Assembly: GCF_014643515.1 (NCBI RefSeq)
Contig: NZ_BMJP01000004.1
Span: 1 to 64,000, forward strand
DNA length: 64,000 bases
Reading direction: 5' to 3'
DNA from: Sphingomonas prati
GTDB lineage: Bacteria; Pseudomonadota; Alphaproteobacteria; Sphingomonadales; Sphingomonadaceae
Each line of letters starts with the position of its first letter. Within the stretch, counting starts at the first letter, position 1. Below, piece by piece: positions 37,557 through 46,984 of the stretch. A model generated the notes under the pieces. That model did no database searches. It saw only the letters and a list, made by a program, of their open reading frames with translations, and had not been told where the DNA came from. The translations under genes and the position numbers were made by a program.

Positions 37557-39572
37557 TCATTCCGCGGCCTCGGCGTAATCGTGACCGTGGATGATCTCAT
37601 CCGAGCAACGCTGCATCGTCGGGCTTGCCCGGCAGATCGCGTTGGTCAGGTAGAAGTCCGCGATCGGCAACCCGAACTCGCCCGAGACCGGTACCGTCGG
37701 CAGGGTCGGCACACCCCAGGCGAACGGCGCGAGCCCCTGTACCCCGAGTGCCGGCACTTCCGCCGTCATCGCTGCACGCAACGCCGCGAGCGTGTCGAAC
37801 GGCAGCTTGTGCCCAATCGTCTCGGACAGCGCCCGGAAGATGCTCCAGTCGTCGCGCGCATCGCCCGGCGGGAACACCGCCCGCTCGCCGCGCTGCACGC
37901 GCCCTTCAAGGTTGACCCAGGTCCCGGCCTTCTCGGCATAGGCCGCACCCGGCAGCACGATGTCCGCCGCCGCTGCACCGCGATCGCCGTGATGCCCAAC
38001 ATAGACCTTCGTGCTGCCCGCGAACCGCGCGAAGTCGACCTCGTCCGCACCGAGCAGGAACAGCAGCTTCGGAGCCTTCTCCGCAACCGCCGCGATCCCG
38101 CCGTCCTGCGCATAACCGAGCATCAGCCCCGCCATCCGCGATGCCGCCATGTGCAGCACGTTGTAGCCGTTCCAGCCATCCTTGATCAGGCCCAGCGTTT
38201 CGACCAGCCCAAGCGTCGCCGCCTGCAACCCGTCGATCTTCAGCGCGCCGCCACCGACAATCACCGCCGGACGCTCCGCACCCCCGAACAGGTCGGTCAC
38301 CGCCTGCGGCAGATCGCCCAGCAGACCGGCATCGTTGCCGAGCCACGTCACCGGGTAGGTCAGGTCGACCGGATCGCCGATCGCGAACACCCGCGCGCCG
38401 CGCTTCACCGCTTTGCGGATCCGCGTGTTGACCAGCGGCGCTTCCCAGCGCGGGTTCGTGCCGATCAGCAGAATCGCGTCCGCCGTCTCGATCCCGGCAA
38501 TCGTACTGTTGAAATTCACCGCCGCGACATGCGACGTGTCGTAGGCCAGCCCGGTCTGACGCCCCTCGAGCATGTCCGACCCAAGCGAGCGCAGCAGTGC
38601 CTTCGCCGCATACATCGTCTCGGCATCGACCAGATCGCCTGCGATGGCCGCGATCGACGATCCGGCCGCATCCGCCGCCGTCTTGACCGCCGCAAACGCA
38701 TCGGCCCAGCTCGCCTTCACCAGCTTGCCGTCACGCCGCACATAGGGGCTGTCGAGCCGCCGCCGCACGAGGCCATCGACCGCGTGCCGCGTCTTGTCCG
38801 ACGCCCACTCCTCGTTCACGTCCTCGTTCACCCGCGGCAGTGCGCGCAGCACCTGCCGACCGCGGCTGTCGAGCCGGATGTTAGTGCCGACCGCATCCAT
38901 CACGTCGATCGCGTGGGTCTTTTTCAGCTCCCACGGCCGTGCTTCGAACGCATAGGGCTTCGACGTCAGCGCGCCGACCGGGCACAGGTCGACCACGTTG
39001 CCGGACAGCTCGCTCGTCGCGGCATGTTCCAGATAGGTCGTGATCTGCATGTTCTCGCCGCGGCCGATGGCGCCGATCTCCTCGACGCCCGCCACTTCCT
39101 GCGCGAATCGGACACAGCGCGTGCACTGGATGCAGCGCGTCATGACCGTCTTGACGATCGGCCCCATATATTTCTCGGTGACCGCGCGCTTATTCTCGTC
39201 GTAGCGGCTGTGCCCGCGGCCATAGGCCAGCGACTGGTCCTGCAGGTCGCACTCGCCACCCTGGTCGCAGATCGGGCAATCGAGCGGGTGGTTGATGAGC
39301 AGGAACTCCATCACCCCCTCGCGTGCCTTCTTCACCTTCTCGCTGGTGGTGAAGACCTCCATCTTGTCCGCCGCCGGCAGCGCGCACGACGCCTGCGGCT
39401 TGGGCGGCCCGGGCTTCACCTCGACCAGACACATCCGGCAATTGCCGGCGATGCTCAGCCGCTCATGATAGCAGAAACGCGGGATCTCCTTCCCCGCGGC
39501 TTCGCAGGCCTGGAGCACGGTGGCACCGGCCGGCACCTCCACTTCGATCCCGTCGACGGTCAGAATAGGCAT
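37557..39572 (-). CDS. nuoG: NADH-quinone oxidoreductase subunit G
   Basis: A 671-residue iron-sulfur subunit. The N-terminal 2Fe-2S domain has CYHERLSIAGNCRMCLVEV, followed by CPICDQGGECDLQD and TRCIQCTRCVRFAQEV 4Fe-4S sets; the rest is a molybdopterin-oxidoreductase-like domain without cofactor function in complex I. It is typical of the shorter alphaproteobacterial NuoG. Four bases separate it from nuoF. Confidence 0.96.
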   Translation of the reverse strand: MPILTVDGIEVEVPAGATVLQACEAAGKEIPRFCYHERLSIAGNCRMCLVEVKPGPPKPQASCALPAADKMEVFTTSEKVKKAREGVMEFLLINHPLDCPICDQGGECDLQDQSLAYGRGHSRYDENKRAVTEKYMGPIVKTVMTRCIQCTRCVRFAQEVAGVEEIGAIGRGENMQITTYLEHAATSELSGNVVDLCPVGALTSKPYAFEARPWELKKTHAIDVMDAVGTNIRLDSRGRQVLRALPRVNEDVNEEWASDKTRHAVDGLVRRRLDSPYVRRDGKLVKASWADAFAAVKTAADAAGSSIAAIAGDLVDAETMYAAKALLRSLGSDMLEGRQTGLAYDTSHVAAVNFNSTIAGIETADAILLIGTNPRWEAPLVNTRIRKAVKRGARVFAIGDPVDLTYPVTWLGNDAGLLGDLPQAVTDLFGGAERPAVIVGGGALKIDGLQAATLGLVETLGLIKDGWNGYNVLHMAASRMAGLMLGYAQDGGIAAVAEKAPKLLFLLGADEVDFARFAGSTKVYVGHHGDRGAAAADIVLPGAAYAEKAGTWVNLEGRVQRGERAVFPPGDARDDWSIFRALSETIGHKLPFDTLAALRAAMTAEVPALGVQGLAPFAWGVPTLPTVPVSGEFGLPIADFYLTNAICRASPTMQRCSDEIIHGHDYAEAAE

Positions 39573-39576
39573 GTCT

Positions 39577-40875
39577 TTACTCCGCCGCGACCGCGTAAGG
39601 CGCGGGACCGTTCTTCTCGATGATCCGGCGCTCGATCTCGGGGCGGAAATGCTTGATCAGCCCCTGGATCGGCCACGCCGCGGCATCACCCAGCGCACAG
39701 ATCGTGTGGCCTTCGATCTGCCGGGTTACTTCCTCCAGCATGTCGATCTCGCCGATCTCGGCATTGCCTTCGCGCAGCCGCTCCATCACGCGCCACATCC
39801 AGCCGGTGCCTTCGCGGCACGGCGTGCACTGCCCGCAGGACTCATGCTTGTAGAAGTAGCTGATCCGGCTGATCGCGCGGACGATATCGGTCGACTTGTC
39901 CATCACGATGATCGCCGCGGTGCCAAGCCCCGAACCGACGTCGCGGAGGCCGTCGAAGTCCATCGGCGCATCGATGATCTGCGCGGCCGGCACCAGCGGC
40001 ACCGACGATCCGCCCGGGATCACCGCGAGCAGATTGTCCCACCCGCCGCGGATCCCACCGGCATGCGTCTCGATCAGTTCGCGGAACGATACGCCCATCG
40101 CGTCCTCGACCACACACGGCCGGTTCACATGGCCGCTGATCTGGAACAGCTTGGTGCCCTGGTTCTTGTCGCGCCCGATGCCCGCGAACCATTCCGGCCC
40201 GCGCCGCAGGATCGTCGGCGCCACGGCGATCGACTCGACATTGTTGACCGTCGTCGGGCAGCCATAGAGGCCCACACCTGCCGGGAACGGAGGCTTCAGC
40301 CGCGGCTGGCCCTTCTTCCCCTCGATGCTTTCCAGCATCGCGGTCTCTTCGCCGCAGATATAGGCGCCCGCCCCGCGGTGTACGAACACGTCGAAGTCGT
40401 AGCCCGACCCGCACGCATTCTTGCCGATGAACCCGCGCGCATAAGCCTGCGCCACTGCCGCGAACAGCGTCTCGGCCTCGCGAATATACTCGCCGCGAAT
40501 GTAGATATACGCCGCCCGCGCCCGCATCGCGAAGCCCGCGACCAGCGCGCCCTCGATCAGCTTGTGCGGATCATGACGCAGGATCTCGCGGTCCTTGCAG
40601 GAACCCGGCTCGGACTCGTCGGCGTTGATGACCAGGAAGCTCGGTTTCCCGTTCTTCGATTCCTTGGGCATGAACGACCATTTCATGCCGGTCGGGAAAC
40701 CGGCACCACCGCGCCCGCGCAGACCCGAGGCCTTGATCGCGTCGATGATCCCGTCCTGCCCGCGCGCCATCAGACCCTTGGTGTCGTCCCAGTCGCCGCG
40801 TTTGATCGCGGCGTCGACGCCCCAGTCCTGCTGTCCGTACAGGTTGGTGAAGATGCGGTCCTTGTCGTCAAGCAC
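39577..40875 (-). CDS. nuoF: NADH-quinone oxidoreductase subunit F
   Basis: A 432-residue NADH- and FMN-binding subunit. [16 protein letters not shown] near 50-65 is the NADH/FMN glycine loop and [15 protein letters not shown] near 345-360 ligates the N3 4Fe-4S cluster. The start is GTG at 40875 with AAGGAG upstream, 21 bases after nuoE. Confidence 0.97.
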   Translation of the reverse strand: MLDDKDRIFTNLYGQQDWGVDAAIKRGDWDDTKGLMARGQDGIIDAIKASGLRGRGGAGFPTGMKWSFMPKESKNGKPSFLVINADESEPGSCKDREILRHDPHKLIEGALVAGFAMRARAAYIYIRGEYIREAETLFAAVAQAYARGFIGKNACGSGYDFDVFVHRGAGAYICGEETAMLESIEGKKGQPRLKPPFPAGVGLYGCPTTVNNVESIAVAPTILRRGPEWFAGIGRDKNQGTKLFQISGHVNRPCVVEDAMGVSFRELIETHAGGIRGGWDNLLAVIPGGSSVPLVPAAQIIDAPMDFDGLRDVGSGLGTAAIIVMDKSTDIVRAISRISYFYKHESCGQCTPCREGTGWMWRVMERLREGNAEIGEIDMLEEVTRQIEGHTICALGDAAAWPIQGLIKHFRPEIERRIIEKNGPAPYAVAAE

Positions 40876-40896
40876 GGTCGTGCTCCTTCATTCCGC

Positions 40897-41544
40897 TCAT
40901 GCGTCCGCACCCTGATAGACGTGCAGCGAGGTGCGCTCGCCCTCCGGGGCCGACGCCATCCGGCCGATCTGCGATCCCGGCTTCGGCGTCTCGCCATTGG
41001 CAAGCGCTTCCAGAATCGCCGACATACTGTCGAACGTCAGGTCCTCGAAATTGTCGTCGTTGATCTGCACCATCGGGGCGTTGGCGCAGGTGCCCATGCA
41101 CTCGACCTCGGTCAGCGTGAACAGACCGTCCGGCGTCGTGTGCCCCTTGGACAGACCGCGGTTCTTGCACGCCGCCAGCACGTCGTCCGACCCGCGCAGC
41201 ATGCACGGCGTCGTCCCGCACACCTGCACGTGGAAACGCCCGACCGGCGCCATGTTGTACATCGTGTAGAAGGTCACGACCTCGTACGCGCGAATGTACG
41301 GCATGTTCACGCTCTTCGCGACATACTCGATCACCGGGACCGGCAGCCAGCCCTGGGTCTGCGTCTCCGCTCCCACCTGCCGCTGCGCAAGGTCGAGCAA
41401 CGGCATCACCGCCGAATGCTCGCGCCCCGCCGGATAACGCGCGATGATCTCGCGCGCCTTGGCGGCATTCTCTTCGGTCCACGCGAAACCGCCCCAGCGG
41501 GCGCGCGTCTCGACTTCGTCCGGGATATGGGCTGCGTCAGCCAT
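40897..41544 (-). CDS. nuoE: NADH-quinone oxidoreductase subunit E
   Basis: A 215-residue subunit with a thioredoxin-like 2Fe-2S domain: CGTTPCMLRG and ECMGTCANAP supply the four cysteines of N1a. The ATG at 41544 lies inside the 3' end of the small membrane ORF upstream, an eight-base overlap, so its translation is coupled to that ORF. Confidence 0.96.
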   Translation of the reverse strand: MADAAHIPDEVETRARWGGFAWTEENAAKAREIIARYPAGREHSAVMPLLDLAQRQVGAETQTQGWLPVPVIEYVAKSVNMPYIRAYEVVTFYTMYNMAPVGRFHVQVCGTTPCMLRGSDDVLAACKNRGLSKGHTTPDGLFTLTEVECMGTCANAPMVQINDDNFEDLTFDSMSAILEALANGETPKPGSQIGRMASAPEGERTSLHVYQGADA

Positions 41545-41719
41545 GCGTCTTGAGCCACCTGCGCTGATGGGAAACTGAAAAGGCCGTCCACGACGTGGTC
41601 GCCAGCACGACGAAGATCATGCCGGCGCCGTCGGCGACCTGAGCGATACCGAACGCCGTCACGGCGATGATCGTCGCGACGACGACATAGAGCCATGTCG
41701 GCAGGGCCTGTTTCGCCAT
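41537..41719 (-). CDS. Small two-helix membrane protein inside the nuo operon
   Basis: A 60-residue ORF between nuoD and nuoE. It starts in a TGATG overlap with the nuoD stop and ends eight bases inside nuoE, so it is translated in series with both. The sequence has two hydrophobic segments (LYVVVATIIAVTAFGIAQV at about 9-27; GAGMIFVVLATTSWTAFSV at about 31-49) and a basic tail (HQRRWLKTHG). No family is recognised. It could be an accessory or assembly protein of complex I. Confidence 0.75.
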   Translation of the reverse strand: MAKQALPTWLYVVVATIIAVTAFGIAQVADGAGMIFVVLATTSWTAFSVSHQRRWLKTHG

Positions 41720-42981
41720 CACCGATCGCACTCCCCGAACACGATGTCGGCAGCACCCAACACGGCGGTGGTGTCCGCCAGCATATGCCCCTTCATCATG
41801 AAATCCATCGCCTGCAGATGGCTGAACGCGGTCGGCCGGATCTTGCAGCGATAGGGCTTGTTCGTCCCGTCGGCGACCAGATACACGCCGAACTCGCCCT
41901 TGGGGCTCTCCGTCGCGACATAGACCTCGCCCGCCGGCACGTGGAAGCCTTCGGTGTAAAGCTTGAAGTGATGGATCATCGCTTCCATCGACTGCTTCAT
42001 ATCGGCGCGCTTGGGCGGCACCACCTTGCGGTCGAGCGAGGCGATCGGCCCCTCCGGCATGTCGCGCAGGCACTGCTTGATGATGCGCAGCGACTGCCGC
42101 ACTTCCTCGACCCGCACCATGAACCGGTCGTAGCAATCGCCACGCGTGCCCACCGGCACGTCGAATTCCATGCGGTCATACACGTCGTAGGGCTGCGACT
42201 TGCGCAAGTCCCACGGAATGCCCGCCGCACGGATCATCGGCCCGGAAAAGCCCCACGCGATCGCGTCGTCGCGGCTGACGGTGCCGATGTCGACGTTGCG
42301 CTGCTTGAAGATGCGGTTGTCCGCGACCAGGCTGATCGCGTCCTCAAACAGCTTCGGGAAACGGTCGTCCACCCAGTCGCCGATGTCGGTCAGCAGCTTC
42401 AGCGGCACGTCCTGATGCACGCCGCCCGGCCGGAACCAGGCCGCGTGCATCCGCGCACCCGACGCGCGCTCGTAAAAGCCCATCGTGTCTTCGCGCAGCT
42501 CGAACAGCCACAGGTTCGGCGTCATCGCGCCAACATCCATCACATGCGAACCAAGGTTCAGCATGTGGTTCATGATCCGGGTGACCTCCGCAAACAGCAC
42601 GCGAAGATATTGCGCGCGCAGCGGCACTTCGAGCCCGAGCAGCTTCTCGATCGCCAGCACGTAGCTATGCTCCATGCACAGCGGCGAGCAATAATCGAGC
42701 CGGTCGAAATAGGGCAGCGCCTGCAGATACGTCTTGTACTCGATCAGCTTCTCGGTGCCGCGGTGGAGCAGGCCGACATGCGGATCGACCCGCTCGACGA
42801 TCTCGCCGTCCAGCTCCATCACCAAGCGCAACACGCCGTGTGCGGCCGGATGTTGCGGACCGAAGTTGATCGTGTAGTTCTGGATCTCCACGTCACCGAC
42901 GCTCGGGTCGGCCGGGGTGATCAGCTCCGCCAGCGTCTCGGGCGTCTCTTCGCGGTGCGGAATGTCGATGTGATCCATCAT
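41719..42981 (-). CDS. nuoD: NADH-quinone oxidoreductase subunit D
   Basis: A 420-residue subunit at the quinone site. [19 protein letters not shown] near 40-58, [14 protein letters not shown] and [22 protein letters not shown] are conserved; [13 protein letters not shown] and GECDR mark the C-terminal part. It is separate from NuoC. ATG at 42981, with a second ATG at 42978; both overlap the nuoC stop. Confidence 0.97.
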   Translation of the reverse strand: MMDHIDIPHREETPETLAELITPADPSVGDVEIQNYTINFGPQHPAAHGVLRLVMELDGEIVERVDPHVGLLHRGTEKLIEYKTYLQALPYFDRLDYCSPLCMEHSYVLAIEKLLGLEVPLRAQYLRVLFAEVTRIMNHMLNLGSHVMDVGAMTPNLWLFELREDTMGFYERASGARMHAAWFRPGGVHQDVPLKLLTDIGDWVDDRFPKLFEDAISLVADNRIFKQRNVDIGTVSRDDAIAWGFSGPMIRAAGIPWDLRKSQPYDVYDRMEFDVPVGTRGDCYDRFMVRVEEVRQSLRIIKQCLRDMPEGPIASLDRKVVPPKRADMKQSMEAMIHHFKLYTEGFHVPAGEVYVATESPKGEFGVYLVADGTNKPYRCKIRPTAFSHLQAMDFMMKGHMLADTTAVLGAADIVFGECDR

Positions 42982-43640
42982 CTCTTCACCTCGTCGGCCT
43001 TCAACGGCGTCGGCGCGCCCTTGGCCTCGGGCACTTTCTCGTCACCGGGCAGCACATAGGCGCCACCCTCCCACGGGCTGGTGAAATCGAAGCTGCGGAA
43101 ATCCTGCGCCAGCTTGACCGGCTCATAGACGACGCGCTTCTCTTCCTCGGAATACCGCAGCTCGACATAGCCGGTCTGCGGGAAATCCTTGCGGAGCGGA
43201 TGGCCGCGGAACCCGTAGTCGGTCAGGATCCGGCGTAGATCGGGGTTGCCCGAGAACAGCACGCCGTACAGGTCGAACACTTCGCGCTCCAGCCAGCCGG
43301 CGACCGGCCACAGCCCCGTCAGCGACGGCACCGGCTTGCGGTCATCGGTCTGCACATGCACGCGGATGCGGTGGTTGCGGGTCAGCGACAGCAGGCAGTA
43401 GACCACCTCGAACCGCTCTTCGCGCTCCGGATAGTCGATGCCGGCGATCTCCATCAGCTGCTGATACTGCATCTGCCCACGCAGCACGCGCATCACATCG
43501 ACCAGCGCCTCGCGCCGGACGTGCAGCATGATCTCCCCGACGGCCTCGATCGCGTCGACCAGCATGTCACCCAGCGCCAGTCGCGCCTCGTCGACGATGC
43601 CGTCGTTCGCGGTGTAGCGCGGATAGGTGAGTCCGCTCAT
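42978..43640 (-). CDS. nuoC: NADH-quinone oxidoreductase subunit C
   Basis: A 220-residue 30-kDa-type subunit. [27 protein letters not shown] carries the conserved signature, with [18 protein letters not shown] after it. The C-terminal extension (PLKADEVKR) is short. It overlaps nuoB by four bases. Confidence 0.96.
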   Translation of the reverse strand: MSGLTYPRYTANDGIVDEARLALGDMLVDAIEAVGEIMLHVRREALVDVMRVLRGQMQYQQLMEIAGIDYPEREERFEVVYCLLSLTRNHRIRVHVQTDDRKPVPSLTGLWPVAGWLEREVFDLYGVLFSGNPDLRRILTDYGFRGHPLRKDFPQTGYVELRYSEEEKRVVYEPVKLAQDFRSFDFTSPWEGGAYVLPGDEKVPEAKGAPTPLKADEVKR

Positions 43641-44179
43641 CGCTCGATCGTCCCGGCACGCCGGATCTTACGCTGCAACTGCATGATGCCGTAGAGCAGC
43701 GCTTCCGCCGTCGGCGGGCACCCGGGGACGTAGATGTCGACCGGCACGATCCGGTCGCAGCCGCGCACCACGGAGTAGCTGTAGTGATAATAGCCGCCGC
43801 CATTGGCGCAGCTACCCATCGAGATGACGTAGCGCGGCTCCGACATCTGGTCGTAGACCCGGCGCAGCGCAGGAGCCATCTTGTTGCAGAGCGTGCCTGC
43901 CACGATCATCACGTCCGACTGGCGCGGGGACGCGCGCGGTGCCGCACCGAACCGCTCGAGGTCGTAGCGCGGCATGTTCACGTGGATCATCTCCACCGCG
44001 CAGCACGCCAGGCCGAACGTCATCCACCACAGCGAACCCGTCCGGGCCCAGGTGAACAGGTCCTCGGTCGAGGTGACCAGGAAGCCCTTGTCCTGCACTT
44101 CGGCGGACATGTCGTCGAAGAAGGCGCGGTCCGGCTCCGTTCCGGGAGCGGGGATCGTGCGTGCGAGTTCTACTCCCAA
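43637..44179 (-). CDS. nuoB: NADH-quinone oxidoreductase subunit B
   Basis: A 180-residue subunit carrying cluster N2. [12 protein letters not shown] holds the tandem cysteines, with [16 protein letters not shown] and [14 protein letters not shown] providing the other ligands. The best start giving normal length is TTG at 44179 ([10 protein letters not shown]), which overlaps the nuoA stop by ten bases; ATG alternatives lie too far in or within nuoA. Confidence 0.94.
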   Translation of the reverse strand: MGVELARTIPAPGTEPDRAFFDDMSAEVQDKGFLVTSTEDLFTWARTGSLWWMTFGLACCAVEMIHVNMPRYDLERFGAAPRASPRQSDVMIVAGTLCNKMAPALRRVYDQMSEPRYVISMGSCANGGGYYHYSYSVVRGCDRIVPVDIYVPGCPPTAEALLYGIMQLQRKIRRAGTIER

Positions 44180-44547
44180 TCGAGTGCTCCCTTCTTCCAG
44201 GCATAGGCATAGCCCAGCCCCAGTTCGGCCAGGAAGATCATCATCGCCGCCCAGCCTGCAAAACCGATGCCGCCCAGCGCCACGGCCCAAGGAAACAGGA
44301 ATGCCGCCTCCAGGTCGAAGATGATGAACAGGATCGCGACCAGATAGAACCGCACGTCGAACTGCGACCGGCTGTCCTCAAACGCGGGGAAGCCGCATTC
44401 ATATTCGGCCAGCTTGTCGGCATAGGGTTTCGACGCGCCCGTGAACTTCGCCACGATCATCGGCAACAGCACGAATGCCGTCGACAGCGCCATCGCGACG
44501 CCCAGGAACAACAGGATCGGCAAGTAGCCGCCGGCGACGGACGCCAT
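44170..44547 (-). CDS. nuoA: NADH-quinone oxidoreductase subunit A
   Basis: First gene of the complex I operon, 125 residues with three membrane helices. [39 protein letters not shown] is the conserved loop and helix pair. The ATG at 44547 follows GGAGAAG; an upstream in-frame start at 44598 has no such signal. Confidence 0.96.
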   Translation of the reverse strand: MASVAGGYLPILLFLGVAMALSTAFVLLPMIVAKFTGASKPYADKLAEYECGFPAFEDSRSQFDVRFYLVAILFIIFDLEAAFLFPWAVALGGIGFAGWAAMMIFLAELGLGYAYAWKKGALDWE

Positions 44548-44687
44548 GAAACTTCTCCGGTGACGTCCCGTGGACCGAGCCATCTTCAGGGTGAGCACTT
44601 AAACTTCGCAGGTGCGGTAGGCAAGGATGGGGCGGGTGAGAATGACTCGCAACCGCTAGGGCATTTCGCCCCGACGAACTGCTTTGG

Positions 44688-44710
44688 CCCTCTCCCCTCC
44701 GGGGAGAGGG
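44688..44710. repeat. CCCTCTCC inverted repeat
   Basis: CCCTCTCCCC (44688-44697) pairs with GGGGAGAGGG (44701-44710) over a three-base loop. It lies between the suhB stop (44761) and the start of nuoA on the same strand, and is related to the element at 19146. It may act as terminator for suhB. Confidence 0.5.
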
Positions 44711-44760
44711 TTGGGAGAGGGGAGCAACGCCAAAGACTTGGCGCACCCCCCCAAAGAACC

Positions 44761-45576
44761 TCAGACCCGCAAAGCCCCGGCAATCAATTTGTGCAGCCGC
44801 GAATGCAGACCATCACTTGCCGCGATATACTCGTTGCGCTCCATCACGCGCTCGCCACCGCGGAAATCGGTCACGAACCCGCCCGCTTCGCGCACGAGCA
44901 GAATGCCGGCTGCGACATCCCAGGGTTGCAGGTCGCTTTCCCAGAACGCGTCGAACCGCCCGGCCGCGACCCAGGCGAGATCGAGCGACGCCGCGCCGAA
45001 CCGGCGGATGCCCGCCACTTCCGGCCCGACCGCGTCGTAGATCTTGCGCCACTGCGCGAAATCGCCGTGCCCCGCGAACGGTATGCCCGTCGCGATCAGC
45101 GACTCGGTCAGGTCGCGCCGGCTCGACACGCGCAGCCGGCGGTCCTGCAACCAGGCACCGCGGCCCTTCTCTGCCCAGAAACTCTCGTCGGTCAGCGGCT
45201 GGTACACCAGCCCCTGCGTGATTTCGGTCCGGCCGCCCGGCTTGGGCTCCTCCACCGCGATCGAGATCGCGAAATGCGGCAGGCCATGGAGGAAGTTCGT
45301 CGTGCCATCGAGCGGATCGACGATCCAGCGCGGCTTCGTCGGGTCACCCTCGACGACGCCGCCCTCCTCGCCCAGGAATCCCCAGTCGGGCCGCGCGCGC
45401 TTCAGTTCCTCGTACAGCGTCTGCTCGGCCTGCCGGTCGGCCTGGCTGACGAAGTCGGCCGGCCCCTTGCGGCTGACCTGCAATTGCTGCGTCTCGTTGA
45501 AATCGCGACGCAGGCGGGGTGCCGCCTTGCGCGCCGCGCGCTCCATGACGGTGATGAGGCCGGACTGGGCTGCCAT
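44761..45576 (-). CDS. suhB: Inositol-1-monophosphatase family protein
   Basis: A 271-residue Mg-dependent phosphatase. GEEGG near 77-81, WIVDPLDGTTNFLHG near 92-106 and SDLQPWDVAAG near 216-226 are the metal and catalytic motifs. It may hydrolyse inositol phosphate or related sugar phosphates; SuhB proteins also have RNA-related roles in some bacteria, which sequence cannot decide. The ATG at 45576 is preferred to an upstream start within a repeat. Confidence 0.88.
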   Translation of the reverse strand: MAAQSGLITVMERAARKAAPRLRRDFNETQQLQVSRKGPADFVSQADRQAEQTLYEELKRARPDWGFLGEEGGVVEGDPTKPRWIVDPLDGTTNFLHGLPHFAISIAVEEPKPGGRTEITQGLVYQPLTDESFWAEKGRGAWLQDRRLRVSSRRDLTESLIATGIPFAGHGDFAQWRKIYDAVGPEVAGIRRFGAASLDLAWVAAGRFDAFWESDLQPWDVAAGILLVREAGGFVTDFRGGERVMERNEYIAASDGLHSRLHKLIAGALRV

Positions 45577-45589
45577 AAATCTACTTTCC

Positions 45590-45611
45590 CCCCTCCCTTT
45601 CAAGGGAGGGG
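45590..45611. repeat. CCCCTCCCTT inverted repeat
   Basis: CCCCTCCCTT (45590-45599) and AAGGGAGGGG (45602-45611) are perfectly complementary with a two-base loop. It lies between efp and suhB, both on the minus strand. A near-identical element is at 60783-60806. Confidence 0.55.
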
Positions 45612-45678
45612 TCGGGGGTGGGTGCACGCATCTGGTCCGGGGCGGTCACGCAATCGCGACGCCCCCGTAAACCCGAAA

Positions 45679-46242
45679 TCAGTCGGCGCGCTTCACATAG
45701 GTCTGCTCGTACACGTCGACCACGATCCGCGTGCCCGCGCCGATATGCGGCGGCACCATCACGCGTACGCCGTTCTCCAGCACCGCGGGCTTGTAGGACG
45801 ACGACGCCGTCTGCCCCTTCACCACCGCGTCGGCCGAAACGATCATCGCCTCCACCGTGTCGGGCAGCTGGACCGAGATCGGCCGCTCGTCATAAAGCTC
45901 CATCACCACGTCCATGCCGTCCTGCAAGAACGCCGCCGCATCGCCCAGCACACCGCGGTCGAGCTGCACCTGATCGTAGTTCAGCTTGTCCATGAACGTC
46001 AGCGCGTCGCCGTCGGCGAACAGGAACTGGAAATCCTTGGTGTCGAGCCGGACCTTCTCGACCGTTTCGGCCGACCGGAAACGCACGTTGTTCTTGCGCC
46101 CGTCGATCAGGTTCTTCAGCTCGACCTGCATATAAGCCCCGCCTTTGCCGGGCTGCGTATGCTGGATCTTGACTGCGCGCCAAAGCCCGCCGTCATATTC
46201 GATGATGTTGCCGGGACGGATGTCCACGCCGCTGATCTTCAC
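45679..46242 (-). CDS. efp: Translation elongation factor P
   Basis: A 187-residue factor that relieves ribosome stalling at polyproline. The N-terminal KOW-like domain has [10 protein letters not shown] and the loop PGKGGAY with Lys33, the usual modification site; two OB domains follow ([26 protein letters not shown]). The start is GTG at 46242 with GAGG upstream, giving normal length. Confidence 0.95.
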   Translation of the reverse strand: MKISGVDIRPGNIIEYDGGLWRAVKIQHTQPGKGGAYMQVELKNLIDGRKNNVRFRSAETVEKVRLDTKDFQFLFADGDALTFMDKLNYDQVQLDRGVLGDAAAFLQDGMDVVMELYDERPISVQLPDTVEAMIVSADAVVKGQTASSSYKPAVLENGVRVMVPPHIGAGTRIVVDVYEQTYVKRAD

Positions 46243-46320
46243 GGGGGCCTCGCTTGATGATGGGAAAGAGCAGCCGCGGCGTCTAGCCGACCCTGGCCCC
46301 GCGCTCAAGCGGCGCGGTGG

Positions 46321-46911
46321 TCATGCCGCGGGCGGATTGGCCAGTACGCGATACGGATCGATCGGCCGGCCGCCGTGCCACGGCTCGTTCGCGCCCATCA
46401 GCCGGATCTCGAAATGCAGATGCGGCCCCGCCGGGTTGGCATTGCCCGAAAAGCCCACCGTCCCGATCGGCGCACCGCGCACCAGCCGCTGCCCCTCCGC
46501 CAGCCCAGGCGCATAGCCGTCGAGATGCGCATAATAATAGACCCAGCGCCGGTCCGGCGACCGAACATAGACAGTGTGGCCACCCGCGGCGCTTTCGAAG
46601 ATTTTCTCGACCTGCCCCGCCGCCGCCGCGACCACCGGCGTCCCGGTCGGCGCCATGATGTCGAGCGCGCCGTGCGCATGCCCTTCGCGCGCATCGCCGA
46701 ACGTATCGGTCAGCTGCTCCGGCCGCACGCCCGCCACCGGGATCGCCAGCCCGGTCGGCGCGATCGTGATCTCGCCCTGCACGGCATCGTCGGTCGTGGC
46801 GGTCGTCGGCGCAGGGGTATCCGCCGGCCGGTCCACGAACCGCACCATCGATACGATCGCGATCACCGCCAGCACGAGAATGGCGACGATCGCCTTACCG
46901 AACCTGTTCAA
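46321..46911 (-). CDS. M23 family (LytM) metallopeptidase
   Basis: A 196-residue membrane-anchored protein: one N-terminal helix (AIVAILVLAVIAIVSMV) then a LytM domain. HAHGALDIMAP supplies HxxxD-type zinc ligands (His80, Asp84) and GPHLHFEIR the HxH motif, so it appears catalytically competent toward peptidoglycan cross-links. The start is probably TTG at 46911, seven to eight bases after GAGGGG; TTG at 46917 is too close. Located next to an L,D-transpeptidase. Confidence 0.85.
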   Translation of the reverse strand: MNRFGKAIVAILVLAVIAIVSMVRFVDRPADTPAPTTATTDDAVQGEITIAPTGLAIPVAGVRPEQLTDTFGDAREGHAHGALDIMAPTGTPVVAAAAGQVEKIFESAAGGHTVYVRSPDRRWVYYYAHLDGYAPGLAEGQRLVRGAPIGTVGFSGNANPAGPHLHFEIRLMGANEPWHGGRPIDPYRVLANPPAA

Positions 46912-46925
46912 TACCAACTCCCCTC

Positions 46926-46975
46926 ACAGTTCCGCGGCGAAGGCCGGGGCCCAGGTGAAACCTCATCACCCAGGA
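46926..46975. repeat. Family C repeat (partial copy 2)
   Basis: CAGTTCCGCGGCGAAGGCCG continues to GGGCCCAGGTGAAAC, matching the left half of the element at 48663. The right half has decayed. Confidence 0.55.
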
Positions 46976-46984
46976 CCACCACCC

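Noticed and set aside
37581-39623. Open frame of about 680 codons opposite nuoG
   Set aside because: Shadow of nuoG; no ribosome binding site and no recognisable motif.
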